Source of the DNA: Cyanophora paradoxa
Lineage: Eukaryota > Glaucocystophyceae > Cyanophorales > Cyanophoraceae
DNA length: 64,000 bases
NCBI GenBank assembly: GCA_004431415.1
Contig: QPMI01000258.1
Span: 1-64,000, forward strand
Direction: 5' to 3'
Part shown: piece by piece, positions 29,433 through 40,998 of the stretch
Layout: each line of letters opens with the position of its first letter
Numbering within the stretch: position 1 is the stretch's first letter
Notes under the pieces: generated by a model
Told to the model about the DNA's origin: nothing
The model's database searches: none
What the model saw: the letters and a program-made list of their open reading frames with translations, nothing else
Translations under genes and position numbers: made by a program

Positions 29433-32400
29433 ATGTCGCACTCTCCTGTTCCCATAAGCATTCCGGGCGCGAGACGGAGCTGGTCGGATGCCGCCGAGCA
29501 CCCCGGACAGCACGTCCCGCTGATGCGTCCGCTCAACGCAGCGCCGCCCTCCGGCATCTCGTGCGCACCGTGCCGTCCTGCGACGCGCCGAATCCGCCCG
29601 TGACGGTCGCGCAGGACGCTTGTGGCCGCCGGCACCCGCTCCTCTGACCTCCTGCTCCCACCGCTGAACTCGCCGCAGCCGCACTTCGTGCCCATCTCGG
29701 CCCCCAGCAGCCTGCCGAACCTGGGCGCGCTCTCCCCGCGGCGGAGCCACTCGCCCGCGGCGCCCGGCGGGCAGACGCCCGGGAACAGCTCGCCGCCGCT
29801 CTTTTCGCAGGGGCGGCACCTGTCGCCCACGCCGCAGAGCCGCTCGCTGAATGCGAAGCAGTGCCGGAGCCCCTCGCTGCGGGGGCAGGAGGCGGCCGAG
29901 GGCGAGGGCCTGCACGCGGCGCTGGCGCGCAGCGAGGCGCGCATCGCCGCCCTCGAGCACGAGCTCGCCGAGGCGCGGGCCGCCGCGCACGTCGGCCGCC
30001 TCTGCCTCGCCTCGCCGGCGGCGGCGGTGGCGCTGGACGGCGCGGGCGGGTCTCGCTGTGGAGCCGCGGGGCGGAGCGGGCGACGGGCGTGCTCGCCGTG
30101 GAGGCGCAGGGGCGCCCCTTCCTCGAGGAGCTCGTCGCCCCCGAGGGCCGCGAGCGCGGCCGCGACGCCCTCGCCGCCGCCGCCTCCGCCGACGCGCCCC
30201 CGGCGAGGTCCTCCTCCCCGTGCGCGCCCCCGGGCCGACGGCCCGGGCCGGGACCTCCGCCTGGTCGCCGCCGCGCACGCCGGCGCCGGCGGCCTGCCCC
30301 CGGGCCTCTTCCTCCTCGGCCTCGTGCGCCCCTGCGCATCCCCTCGCCCCCGCCCGTCCAGCGTACCCACCGCGCCCCCGCAGGACTCGACCGAGGCGCA
30401 GCGGGGCGTGCACCTCCTCATGGGCTCCGTCGCCCACGAGATGCGGAGTGCGTGGTCCCTCCGCGCGGGGCGCGGCTCGGGGTGGCGGGGGCGGGGGCCT
30501 GACGCGGGGGCAGCGCCGCTGAACCACGTGCTGAGCGCCCTCCAGCTCGTCGCCCTCAAGCCCGACCTCGAGCCCGAGACGGCGCGCCGCCGCCCCCGCA
30601 CCCCGCCCCGCCCCGCCCCTCTGAGCGCACCGCAGGTGGAGTACCTGCGGATCGCGGAGGGGGCGGCCGGCCACCTGCTGAAGCTGGTGAACGACCTGGT
30701 GGAGGGGGCGCGGGCGGAGTACGGGGCCGGGCCGCCGCCGAAGCGGGAGCCGTTCGACCCGCGGGCGCTGGTGGAGGAGGTGGCGTCGGCCTCGGCGCTG
30801 GCGGCGCAGCAGAAGGGCCTCGAGGTCGTCGTCCGCGTCCTCGAGGACGAGGAGCCCGAGGGCGCCGCGGGGGACGAGGAGCCCGACTCGCCGCCGGCCG
30901 CCGCCGACGAGGAGGAGGAGGGGGAGGATGCGGGCGAAGAGGCCCCCGGGGGACGGGCGGTGGGGCGGCGGAAGGCGAGCGCGGCGTCGACGGCGAGCAG
31001 CGGGCCGGGGCTGGCGCGGGGCCCGCAGCTGCGTGTGCCCCGCCGCGTCGCCGGCGACGTCGACCGCATCCGCCAGTGCATCATCAACCTCGTCTCCAAG
31101 TGCCCCCGCCCCGCCCCGCCCGCGAGCTCGCCCCCCGCGCGCCCCCTCCGACCCCCCGCGGCGCCAGCGCGGTGAAGTGCACGGCGAGCGGCGAGGTCGA
31201 GATCACGCTCGAGGCGCGCGCGGGGGCGGGGCCCCCCGGGGCGCCCCGCCGCCCCGCCCTCTGCTTCTCCGTGCGGGACACGGGCCTTGGCATTTCGGCC
31301 GCCGAGCGCCACAAGCTCTTCACCCTGTTCTCCCAGCGCGCCCGCCCCGCCCGCCCCGCCCAGTCGCCGCCTCACCGCCTCGCGCCGGCAGGACGGACGC
31401 GACGCTCGACCGCAAGATCCCGGGGACGGGCCTCGGTCCGCCCCCTTCCTGGAGCCTCTCGCCATGGGCCGCCAGCTCCGCCCAGCTCACCCCCCGGCTC
31501 CCCGCAGGACTGGCGATCTCGCAGCGCCTCGCGCGCCGCATGGGCGGCGGCATCACCGTCGAGTCCGAGGCGGGCCGCGGCTCGGTCTTCACGCTGGCGG
31601 TGCCGCTGCTCGAGCTGAGCGCCGAGGAGACGGAGCGGGCGATCGAGATGGAGCGGGCCGGCTCCCTCTCGCGCCCCACCTCGGCGGCCACCACCCGCAG
31701 CGACGGCACCAGCCTCACCGCCTCGGACGTGCCCCTCCCGCCCCCGCCCGCCTCCGCCCTCGTCCTCGAGGAGAACGCCGCGGCGCGCTCCGCCCTCGCC
31801 GCCGCCCTGCGCGCCCGCGGCGTCTCCGCCGTCTGCCGCGCCGCCGCCGGCGAGGTTGGCCCCGCGCTGCCCCCCGCTGACGTGCTCCTCTTCGGGGTGC
31901 CGGCGGCCATCGTCGCCGCCTCGCCCGGCCCCGCCGCTGCCGCCGACGCCGCCCTCGCCGCCGTCCTCGCCGCGCGGGAGGCCCTCGCGGGGCCCGGCGG
32001 CGCCCGGGCACGGCGGCCTGCATCCTGCTCGCCCCCTACGCGCTCCTCGGCGACCTGCGCGCCCGCCTCGCCTTCGCCCGCCCCGGGCTCGCCCCGGGGA
32101 CCCCCTCGGGTCCGGCACGCCGCACCTCTCGCGGGGGCCCCGGCGTGCTGCTCCTCCCCAAGCCGCCCCGCTCGGCCGACCTCGAGCGGGCCCTCCGCGA
32201 GAGCGCCGCGTGGCTCGCCGAGGGCGCCGCGGGGCCGGCGCGCTGGCCCCGGCCTTCAACGAGGGCGACTCCCTGCGCCGCCTCGCCCTCGCCCACAGCC
32301 GCGGCCCGCCCCGCTCGCCCCGCCCGCCCCGCGCCCCGCCTCCTTCTCCGCCTTCCCCACCTCCCCGGGCCCCTTCTCGCCGCCCGTCGCCTACCCCTCA

Positions 32401-33872
32401 CCCCGGGCCCCCGCGACGGCCTCTCGGGCTTCTTCGGCGCCTCGAGGAGCCCGCGGGGGCGCAGGCCGGGGCGGGGGCGGGGCGGGGGCGGGCGGGGCGG
32501 CCTCAGGGCCTCCTCCTTCTCGTCGGGACGGGGGCGGGGCGGGGTCGCCGGCGAGCAGCTTCTGCGCCGGCAGCGCCTCGCAGCGCTCCTCCGTCGAGGC
32601 GCCCGCCCCGCCGCCCTCGCCCCCGCCATCCTCGACGCCCTCCGCCGCGGCCCCGCCGCCCCGCGCCGCGGCCCCGCCCCCGCGCCCGCCCCCGAGCGCC
32701 GCGGCTCCGACGGCGACCTCCCCCGGCCCCGCCTCGCCGGCCGCCGCCGCCCGCGCCGGCGCCCCCGCGAGCGGGGAGCGGCTCCCGCAGGGCCCCCTCA
32801 ACGCGGCGCCGGGGCCCCTCAACGCCACCCGATCCGCGTCAGCCCGCCCTCCGCCGCCGCCCCCGCCCCGCCGCCGAGGCGCCGCCGGAGCCGGCGGCGG
32901 CGGCGGCGGCAAAGCCGCGGCGGAGCCCGGTCCCCGAGCCGCTCGCGCTCGTCCACTCGGCGTCGGAGCCCTTCGCGGGGCCGAGCGGGGCGAGCGGGCC
33001 GAGCGGGCCGAGCGGGGCGAGCGGGCCGGGACCGGGGGCGGGGCCGCAGCGACAGCGGGCCCCCTCGGACGCCTCCGACCTGCTCGCGCACCCCGCGGGG
33101 CTGCGCGACGCGGGGGCCGCCCCCGGCCCCCCGCTCCGCGTCCTCATCGCCGACGACAACCGTGCGCCGCGCCCGCCCGGCCCCCCGCCGCGCCCTGCGC
33201 GGCCCTCACGCGGCGCAGCGATCAACGTGAAGCTGCTGCGGCGGTTCCTGGAGCGGGAGGGGTACAGCGTGGAGGCGGCGACGACGGGGACGGAGGCGGT
33301 GGCGGCCTTCCAGGAGGCCCTCCGCGGCGCCGGCGGCGCCCGCCCCTTCGACTGCTGCCTCCTCGACCTCTTCATGCCGGTCCCCCTCCTCCCCTCCCCC
33401 CGCACCCCGGCCCCGCCGCCCCCTGAGCCTCCGGGCCTCGCGCAGGGGCTGAGCGGGCAGGAGGCGGCGGAGCGGATGCGGGAGCTGGAGAAGGCGGCGG
33501 GGCGGCGGCGCACGCCGATCCTCGCCTGCACCGCCACCAACCTCCCCGCCGACCTCGCGCCCCTCGCCGACAGCATGGCCCGCCCCGCCCCGCTCCGCCC
33601 CGCCCCGCGCGGCGGCTCTGAGGGGGCGGGGCGGGGGCGCGCAGGACGACGTGCTGCCGAAGCCGGTTCGGAGTTCGCGACTCTACAGCGCCCTCCGCCG
33701 CTGGCTCCAACCGCGCCCCGGCCCCGCTCCGGGGCCCGCCTCCCCGCCCTCCCCGGCCCCCGGCGCCTCGCTCGAGCCCCCGAGCAACCCCGCCGCCCTC
33801 CGCGGGCGCGCCCGCTCGACCCCGGACTACCGCACCTCCCCGCTCCCACTCCCCGCCCACGACCACGCGTAG
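29433..33872 (+). CDS. Hybrid histidine kinase with C-terminal receiver
   Basis: Two-component signalling protein. MSHSPVPISIPGARRSWSD starts a long Ser/Pro-rich N-terminus with a short coiled coil (LARSEARIAALEHELAEA), then a region that could be a weak sensor domain. H-box SVAHEMRTPLNHVLSALQL is split by a GT-AG intron after HEMR; the phospho-acceptor is its His. ATPase part: N-box IRQCIINLVSNAVKC, VRDTGLGISAAE (G1), HKLFTLFSQ, GTGLGLAISQRLARRMGG (G2), GSVFTLAVPL. A receiver-like stretch ALVLEENAAARSALAAALRA lacks the normal Asp pattern and looks degenerate. A long low-complexity linker with GPSG/GASG repeats (about 32980-33035) follows, then the true receiver VLIADDN, NVKLLRRFLEREGYSV, DCCLLDLFMP (phospho-Asp), ILACTATN, VLPKPV. 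No transmembrane helix was seen, suggesting a soluble sensor. Confidence 0.9.
32980..33035 (+). repeat. GAGCGGGGC/GAGCGGGCC 9-bp tandem repeats
   Basis: About six imperfect 9-bp units encode a GPSGASGPSG-type linker between the kinase core and the receiver of the hybrid kinase. This is a likely length-polymorphic minisatellite. Confidence 0.7.
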
Positions 33873-34242
33873 GCACCGCGGGGCCCGCCCGCGCGAGCCC
33901 GCGCTCAGTACGGGGGCCCAGCCGGCTCCCGGACGAAGACCCGCGCATCTTTTCTCCTCAACGCCGCCCCGCGGCGCGCTGTACACCTATTCGCCTCGAA
34001 GTTGTGTGCATTCGCGCACTATCGCTCCCCGTGCAGATGTAGATAGAACCCTAGCAGCATCGAGCCCGGGCCCGCGCCCGGTCGCCAGCTCCTTTCGCAT
34101 TTCTATACAGACCGACTGCCCGCCGGCCATATCAAAGCTTCTATCGATAAAGTAACGCAGATGACAAACATTTTTTCTTACGTGCAGACAATTTGCTGAG
34201 TTCCAGTTATTCAATGTAGATATTCACAGTAGTCATGCCGCC
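33873..34242. other. Convergent spacer (hybrid kinase / serpin)
   Basis: 370 bp between two stops. The GC-rich left half grades into an AT-rich right half (34100-34240, with ATCGATAAAG, a six-T run and TTTCTTACG). Probably both 3' UTRs. No gene. Confidence 0.6.
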
Positions 34243-36629
34243 CTAAAACCGCGGGGAGCGCGAGAAGACGGCGGCGGCAAGGAGCGCGGGGAGGAGGGCG
34301 AGGAGGAGGGACGGGGCGGGGGCGGCGGGGGCGGCGGAGGCGGTGCCGGCGCCGCCGGTGGAGCCGCCGCGGACGACGAGGCGGGCGGCGGGGAACTCGC
34401 GGTAGGAGTCGGCGGCGGCGCGGCAGGCGGCGTCGCAGGCGGCGGCCCCCTCGAAGGACTCCTGCGCGCCGAGGAAGAGCAGCGCCCCCGTCGGCACGTG
34501 CCGCAGCGCGTACAGGAACGGCCTGCCCGGGGCCCTCGAGCTCAGCGCGGGGCCCGCCACGGGGAGGAGGGGCGGGGCGCGGGCACCGGTCGACGTGGAC
34601 CTCGCTGGGCGGCTCGCCCCCGGGGCGCTCGTGACGCCCGCCACGACCGCCGTCGCCGCCGCTGCCGGCGCGCGCCGCGTGAGGGGGGGCGCCGGCGCGC
34701 CGGCGCGGAGCGCGATGGGGCGGGAGGGTCTTGGAGGGGGCACCGGCCTCGACGCCGTCCTCGTTGACGTCGATGTAGGCCTTGTGGGCGGCGTCGGTGA
34801 TGTAGAGGCGCTCCCCGGCGAGCGCGGCGGCGTCGGCCATGCCCGTGAGGTCGGCGCGCTCGGGGGAGAAGGCGTCTGTGATCCCCAGCGCCTTCATCAC
34901 CCGCGCCAGCTCCGTCGTCACCTCCGTCTTCCTGCCCCCGCCCCGCACCCTCGCCATCCCTTCCCCCCTGCCTCGGCGGGGCGGGGCGGGGTGGGGCGGA
35001 CCACTTGGGGAGGAAGACGGTGAAGCGGGTGCCGTAGGAGATGCCGGCGGCGAGCTCGGCGAGCTTGGCGGTGAAGCTGCCGGCCTTGTCGGCGGCCGCG
35101 AGGCGCTGCAGGACGGCCGCCAGCGTCGTCGTCCGCGAGGGCACCAGCGCGATCATCGACACCTGCGGCCTGCCCCGCCCCGCCCCCTCCCGTCTCCTCC
35201 CGCCAGGGCGCGGCGGCGCGGGGCTCGAGCGCACGTCGAGGTCCCGGTGGGCCTGGGGGCCGGGGCGGGGCGCGCGTCGGGCCACAGGGCGGCGGCGGCG
35301 GCGGGGCGGGTGCGGGCACCGGAAGGGAAGCTCGATGAGCTCAGCGCCGTAGTCCGTCAGCGCGCTGCGGGCGGGGCGCCTGAGCGAGCGCGGGGAGGCG
35401 GGGCGGGGCGGGGCGGGACCTGTAGCCGAAGGCGGCGGTCTGGCTCATGGTGTCGACCTGGACGGCGGAGGCGGCGGTGGCGCCCTCGCCGAAGAAGGGG
35501 CGCTTTGAAGTCGCGTACGCCTCGAACGTGTACTGCCTGCCGCCCCGCAGCGCTCGGCGGGGCCTCGGGCCCGGGGCGCGGCGGGGCGGGCGGGCGGGCG
35601 GGCGGACCACTTGCTCTTGAAGTAGAGGGCGTTCACGAGCACCAGCCGCGTCGCCTGCGTGATCTGCGCCCCGCACCCTCAGCGGCCCGCAGGGGGCGCG
35701 CGGGGCCGGCCGGGGCGGTGGGCGGGGCGCGCGCGCCGAGCCCTGCCCGAGGAGGTCTTTGATGAGGTTGTTCGTCTTGCCGGCGACCCAGTCGTTGATC
35801 TGCACCCGCGCCGCCTCCGGCTCCGTCGAGAAGTTCCTGCCGGCGGCGGGCGCACGCGCGAGGCCGGCCGGGCTCAGGGCGACAGAGGGCGGGGGCTGGG
35901 GAGGGAACGAAGCGGCGCGCACTTGTTCTCGGCGACGGCCTTGTAGGAGCTCTGAACGACGCCGAGGAAGGCGCTCTTCAGCTGCAGCGTCCGCTCGATG
36001 AAGACCGCGTCCGCGATCGAGAGCACGTTGTACGGCGCCGCCGTCTCCGTGTCCCCGGGCGCCTGAACGCTCCCCAGACCTGCGCGCCGGCCCGGCGTGA
36101 GGGGCCGGGCCGGGCGGCGAGCGCTTCTCATAGCCTAGCAGGTCTCGAGGATAATGGCCATGGCAGGACGCACAGTCGATGAGGTTCGAGGCGGCCGTCT
36201 GCCGCGCGGAGTCCGCGAGCGACTGCAGCGCAAGCGCCGCCAGAAACTGCGTTTTCGTGTTCGCCATGGCGCCCTCGGCTGTCATGCTCAGACCTAACGT
36301 GTTGGCGGCGGTCCGTGTTGGCGTAATTTTTCGTGTTGGCGGGTCAACGCAGCGACACATGCGCACATAGCGAAATGCTCAGTGGGCTGACGATGTAATT
36401 CTTGGTGTTGGCGTCTTTCTGCGCGTAGAGGGAGCTCGAGAAAGCATTTATGCTCGTTGCAAAGGGAAGTCCGGCTGCGCCGCCTCAGCGCCAGCGGCGC
36501 GGCTCGGCTCGGCATCGGCTCACCCTGACATTGAGCGGAAAGCGTGGCCGCGCCGTACGCCGACGTCAAGGCGACGAGAACAAGCAAGACGCTCAGCGCC
36601 GACGTCGACGCGAGGAGAGCCCGCGCCAT
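34243..36629 (-). CDS. Secreted or membrane-anchored serpin (serine protease inhibitor)
   Basis: Serpins trap proteases by cleavage of a reactive loop. Signal peptide MARALLASTSALSVLLVLV-ALTSAYG starts at 36629. Exons splice to INAFSSSLYAQKDANTKN, YIVSPLSISLCLSMTAEGA (serpin helix B signature), TQFLAALALQSLADSARQ, VLSIADAVFIERTLQLK, ARVQINDWVAGKTNNLIKDL, TRLVLVNALYFKSKW, VDTMSQTAAFGYRS, AELIELPF, VSMIALVP, FTVFLPKW, LGITDAFSPERADLTGM, ITDAAHKAYIDVNEDGVEA (hinge precursor), AAAATAVVAG, PFLYALRHVPTGALLFLG. An intron splits the hinge. The short Ala hinge suggests an inhibitory serpin. The tail ends with a hydrophobic APSLLLALLPALLAAAVF segment, a possible GPI signal or anchor. The frame across the reactive loop is not fully settled. 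Confidence 0.93.
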
Positions 36630-37038
36630 TGTCCTAGATCCGAGTGGGGAGCACTGGCAAGTCGGCGGAGACCCAGATCACCTCCGAGCGAGCACGTGTT
36701 GCGATCGCCGCGCAGTCGGAGGTGATCGACGAAACTTCAGCCTTCAATTGCAACCGATGATGAGCGGTGGCCGCTTCGTCGAGTCAAACGAATGTGCCGA
36801 AAGGGGGGTACTTGTGCAATTTGTTTTTTACCGCAGTCGGGCCCAACCCTCGACCGAGTCGGCCACAGCGCCTCGCCTCTCTCCCATTCCACTAGGCTAA
36901 ATAGCTAGCTAGCTAGCACGCCAGCGCCGATTGGCCCAGCGCGAGGAGATGCCGAGCCGCGCTCGGGCGTGCTCGCTCCAGCTACGATATCGAAGCCGGT
37001 AGACTACTGGCATTGGGCGATTATTATAAGCTACGCAG
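36630..37038. promoter_or_regulatory. Divergent promoter region serpin / NEK-like kinase
   Basis: 409 bp of lower GC with a T-run (near 36825) and TAGCTAGCTAGCTAGC (36903-36920, a short tandem/palindromic AGCT array). No exon recognised. Position makes it the likely shared promoter. Confidence 0.5.
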
Positions 37039-40000
37039 ATGTCGACCTTGGCGGACTTCGTGGTCGAGGCCCGTTTGGTTTCTTGGCCGTCGAGGCATCT
37101 GCTGGGGTCGCTGATGCTTTCTGCAGGCTCGGCTGGGGCATGGCGCTTCTGGCGTCGTGTATCGTGTCCGCCGGCGAGGTTCGAGAACCGAGGCCGGCTC
37201 CGTGCGGCTGCTGATGCGTGCGCAGCCGACAACATGGCGTACTGCCTCAAACAGATCAGCCTGTTGAATGCGGACCACGACGGCATAGACGCTACGCTCA
37301 AGGAGGTCGAGCTCCTCTCCTCCCTGAACAGCCCGTTCATCCTCTCCTACCGAGTGCGCTATCCTTAGCTAAGCTATCTCGTTCAATCACTGACTCCGCG
37401 CTTGCCTCACAGGACTCGGTTCGCGCGCCGCATGAGCCGCGCGCCGCGCGCCGGGCCGAGCAGTGCCTCTGTTGCGCAGTTCATCGACGGCGACTGCCTG
37501 AACATCATCACCGAACTCGCCAGCGAGTCTCTAGAGGATTTCCTCTCCCGCAGGGTCCGCCTGGCCCGGAGCGAGCTTGTTTCCTCGCCCGCTTTCTGGC
37601 GCCGAGGCCTGCCGCCGCAGAAAGAGGAGAGGGTGCCGCTGACGGAAGAGGAGGTCCTTCGTATCGCCTGCCAATGCACCCGGGGCCTCGCCGGTGCGCA
37701 GGAAAAGGCGGGGAAAAGAAAGTATCCGCACCGCGCCGCTGACGGGCGCCCCGGGCCGCCGCGGGCCGGCCGCAGACCTCCACGAGGCGCACATCCTCCA
37801 CAGGGTCCGCCCGCCGCCGTCGCCGCCGCGCCGCAAGGGTGCCGCCGCGCTCCCCGGGCTGAGCGGGGGGCGGGGCAGGACATCAAGGCCTCGAACCTGC
37901 TGCTGGACCACAACGGCAACGTCAAGGTGCCGCCCCGCCGCCCCGCCATCCTGCCTCCCCGCATTGTCCTCCCGCCCACGGAGCGCTCCCGGGCCAGATC
38001 GGGGACCTCGGCGTGGCGAAGCTGCTCTCCGAGTCGATGCGGTGCGCGCGGACGACGGTGGGGACGCCGTACGCGTTCAGCCCGGAGCTCGTCGAGGAGA
38101 AGCCGTACGACGAGAAGAGCGACATCTGGGCCCTCGGCACCTGCCTCTACCAGGCGCGACCCGCCCGCCGCCCTGCGCGCTCCTCTCCTTGCCCGCCTCC
38201 GCGCCCTGAGCGGGGGGCGGGGCCGCGCGCAGATGTGCACCTTCCGGCACCCCTTCGAGGCTTCGAACCAGGCGGCGCTGCTGGTGAAGATCCTGCGGGG
38301 CCAGTACGCGCCGGTGCCCGCCGAGGCGTACAGCCCGGCGCTGCGGCGCCTGGTGGAGCGCTGCCTCACGCGGGAGCCCCGCGAGCGGCCCTCGGCCGCC
38401 GAGCTCCTCGCCTCAGCGCCCCTCGCCCCCAAGGCCCGCGAGCTCGGCATCCCCATCCCCGCCCCGGGCCCCCCCGCCCCGGCCCCGCGCCGCAAGATCC
38501 TCGCCCCCGCCGCCCCGCCCCTCGAGGCGGCCGGCTCGGGGCAGAGCGTCGAGGCGCTGCTCTCGCGGCTCACGGGGGAGAGCGCGGGGGCGGGGCGCGT
38601 GAGCCCGACGCCCCGCGCCCCGCCGGCGCCGCGCCTCTCCTACCACGAGAGCCCCTCCCCGTCGGGCATGCCCCTGCGCGCCCAGAACCGCCTCTCGCCG
38701 GGGCACGCCGGCTCGCCCCTCCCCGGCCACGTCGGGGGCCGCCTCTCCCTGGGCCCCACCGGCACGCCCCCGCCCTCCATCCTGCCCCTCTCCCTCGACG
38801 CCCCCTCCCCGCTCTACCCCTCCGCCCTCTCCCCCGGCCCGCCCTCCTCCGCCGCCGGCGGGCTCTCCCCGTCCTCCCAGCTCATCTTCTCGCGGTACCC
38901 GGGCCCCGAGGAGCTGGGCGCGCCGCCCGGGGAGGCGGGGGCCGGCGGGGGCATGCCGCCGCTCCCGCAGGGGCCCGGCGGGGGCTCCTCCTTCCGCAAC
39001 CGCCGCCGCTCGGGGATCGAGGAGCGCAACTTCGAGCTGCCGCCGGCCCCAGGGCGCCAGCAGTCGCCGCCCCGGCACCCCCCGCCCCACCCGCCGCCGC
39101 ACCCGCCGGCGTACCCCCCGCACCCGCACAGCTACGGGGCGGCGGACGGGGACGTGCTGGGGGGGCCGGGGGCCGGCGGACCTCCGGGGCCCTTCCGGTC
39201 GCGGGGCGGGCGGGTGTACAGCGAGAGCAGCTCGCCGGCCAACTCGGACAGCGAGGGCGGCGCCCGCCCCGGCCTCCACGCCCGCTCCCTCCGCGGCCCC
39301 GCCCCGCCCCGCCCCGCGCCGTCCACTTCGACGCCGCGCCCCCGCCCGCCGGCCTCGAGAACCTCTCCCTCTCGGCCCGAGCCCTCTACGAGGAGCGGGA
39401 GGAGGCGGGGGCTGGCGGCGCGCACCCGCACCCGCCCGCGCGCCGCCCCTCAACGCCCGCTCCCGCTCCATGCCGGCCGCCCCGCCCTCGCCGACCCCGT
39501 CGAGCGGCCCGCCCTCCCGACTACCAGACCCGCGTCGTGCGCTCTGCCTCGCGCCCCCGCCCCGGCCGCCCCTCACGCCCGCCGCAGAAGCAGAGCGCGG
39601 CCGGGCGGGCGGTGCCTCTAGGAGGCGAGCGGGGCGAGGGGGAGGCCGGGGCCCGCGGCGGGGGCGGGGCGGGTGGGCGGGGGCGACTCGACGGGGACGC
39701 TGCACGAGGCGGCGGGATCGACGGGCAAGAGCCTGCCCGACGCCTCGGGCGGCCCAAGCCCTCCGCCCCGCAGGGCCGGCCCGCCGCCGCTCCACCGCCG
39801 CCCACCCCGCCCCTCCGACCCCGCCCCGGATGGCGCCCCGCCCCGCGCCGCCCCGCGCCCCGGGCGAGGCGGGGCGGGGTCCGGGGCGGGGCGGGGCGGC
39901 GCGGCGGGCGGAGGGGAGCTCGGCGAGCCTCTCGGCGTACACGTCGCCGGCGGCCTCGCCGCAGCGGCGGCGCGCGGGGGTCTCCCCGGGGCCTCCCGCC

Positions 40001-40818
40001 CCCGCTCCCCCGTGACCGACGGCGAGCACGAGGAGGCGCCGCGCGAGCTCTTCGGCGCCAGCCGCGCCTCCCTGCCCCCTCCACCTCGGGCCGCGGCGCC
40101 CGCCTCTCCACCACGCCCCCGCCCCTCGCGCCCCCGGCCGAGGCCCTCTCGCCGGACCGGCGGCGGGGGCGGGGAGGGCGGGGAGGGCGCCCCGCGGCAC
40201 CGCCACCGCGTCTCCCTCGACCTCGACGCCGAGCAGCGCCTCGGCGCCGCCCGCGACGTCCGCCCCGCCCCGCCCCGCCCCGCGCCGCGCCGCGCCGCCT
40301 GATGCGCCGCGCCGCAGCTCGTGACGCGCTCCGTGGACGGCCGCCTCGCCCTCCACCCGCCCGCCTCCGGGCGCACCTCCCCGGCCCCCGCCGCCCTCGC
40401 CGGCCCCCCGCCCCGCCCCCCGCCCCGCCGGCCCCGTCCCCCAGCCGACCGGGCGCTCGGGGCCCGGAGGGGGCGGGGCGGGCGGCTGGAGGCGCTGCGG
40501 GGCGGCTCGCGGCCTCAGTCGCTGGAGGAGCTGGCGGGGGCGCGGGGCCAGGAGGAGCGCCCCGAGCGCCCCCGCCCCCTCCGCTCCTCCTCCTTCCGCC
40601 AGGAGGCCCCCGAGCCGCCCCCGGGGCCGCCGCCGGGGCAGGGGTACGGGGCGGGGGCGGGGCGGGTGCGGGCGCCGCTGCAGGTGCCGGAGACGATGGA
40701 GCTGGGGGCGGAGCTGGTGGGGGAGTGGCTGGCCGCCCCCTCGCCCACCTTCGCCGCCCTCCTCTCCGAGCAGTTCGGCCCCCGCGCCGCCCCCGCCCCG
40801 CACCCCCTCCCCGGCTGA
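37039..40818 (+). CDS. NEK-like Ser/Thr protein kinase with long low-complexity tail
   Basis: NEKs act in cell-cycle and ciliary control. MSTLADFVVEARL splices to the Gly loop LGHGASGVVYRVRR, then AYCLKQISLLNADHDG (ATP Lys), TLKEVELLSSLNSPFILSY, NIITELASESLEDFLS, LTEEEVLRIACQCTRGL, LHEAHILHR/DIKASNLLLDHNGN (HRD loop split by an intron), a DFG variant GDLGVAKLL, RTTVGTPYAFSPELVEEKPY (activation loop and APE-like SPE), DEKSDIWALGTCLYQ, RHPFEASNQAALLVKILRG, LRRLVERCLTREPRERPS. The kinase ends near 38400. About 700 further residues are Pro/Ser/Gly/Arg-rich and disordered, closing with ETMELGAELVGEWLAAPS. Reading frame in the tail is only partly certain. HKD/K/DLG are intact, so the kinase should be active. 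Confidence 0.88.
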
Positions 40819-40998
40819 GGCGACCCCCGCCCCCCGCCCCGCACTCTCCCGCATACCTGATACCGTGTACGCCCCGGCGCTCGATATAAGTAACTGCGCC
40901 CCGCGAGACCGCGAGACGCGTGCAGGGCGGGGCAGCGGGGTGCGGTGTGGGGTCGATTGGGGGCACACGGGGGTGCTGGGGGCGGGGGGCGGGGCGGG

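Noticed and set aside
29360..31465. Open frame of about 700 codons on the minus strand opposite the histidine kinase
   Set aside because: It is antisense to conserved kinase motifs and has Arg/Gly/Ala-rich composition; long frames on both strands are expected at this GC content.
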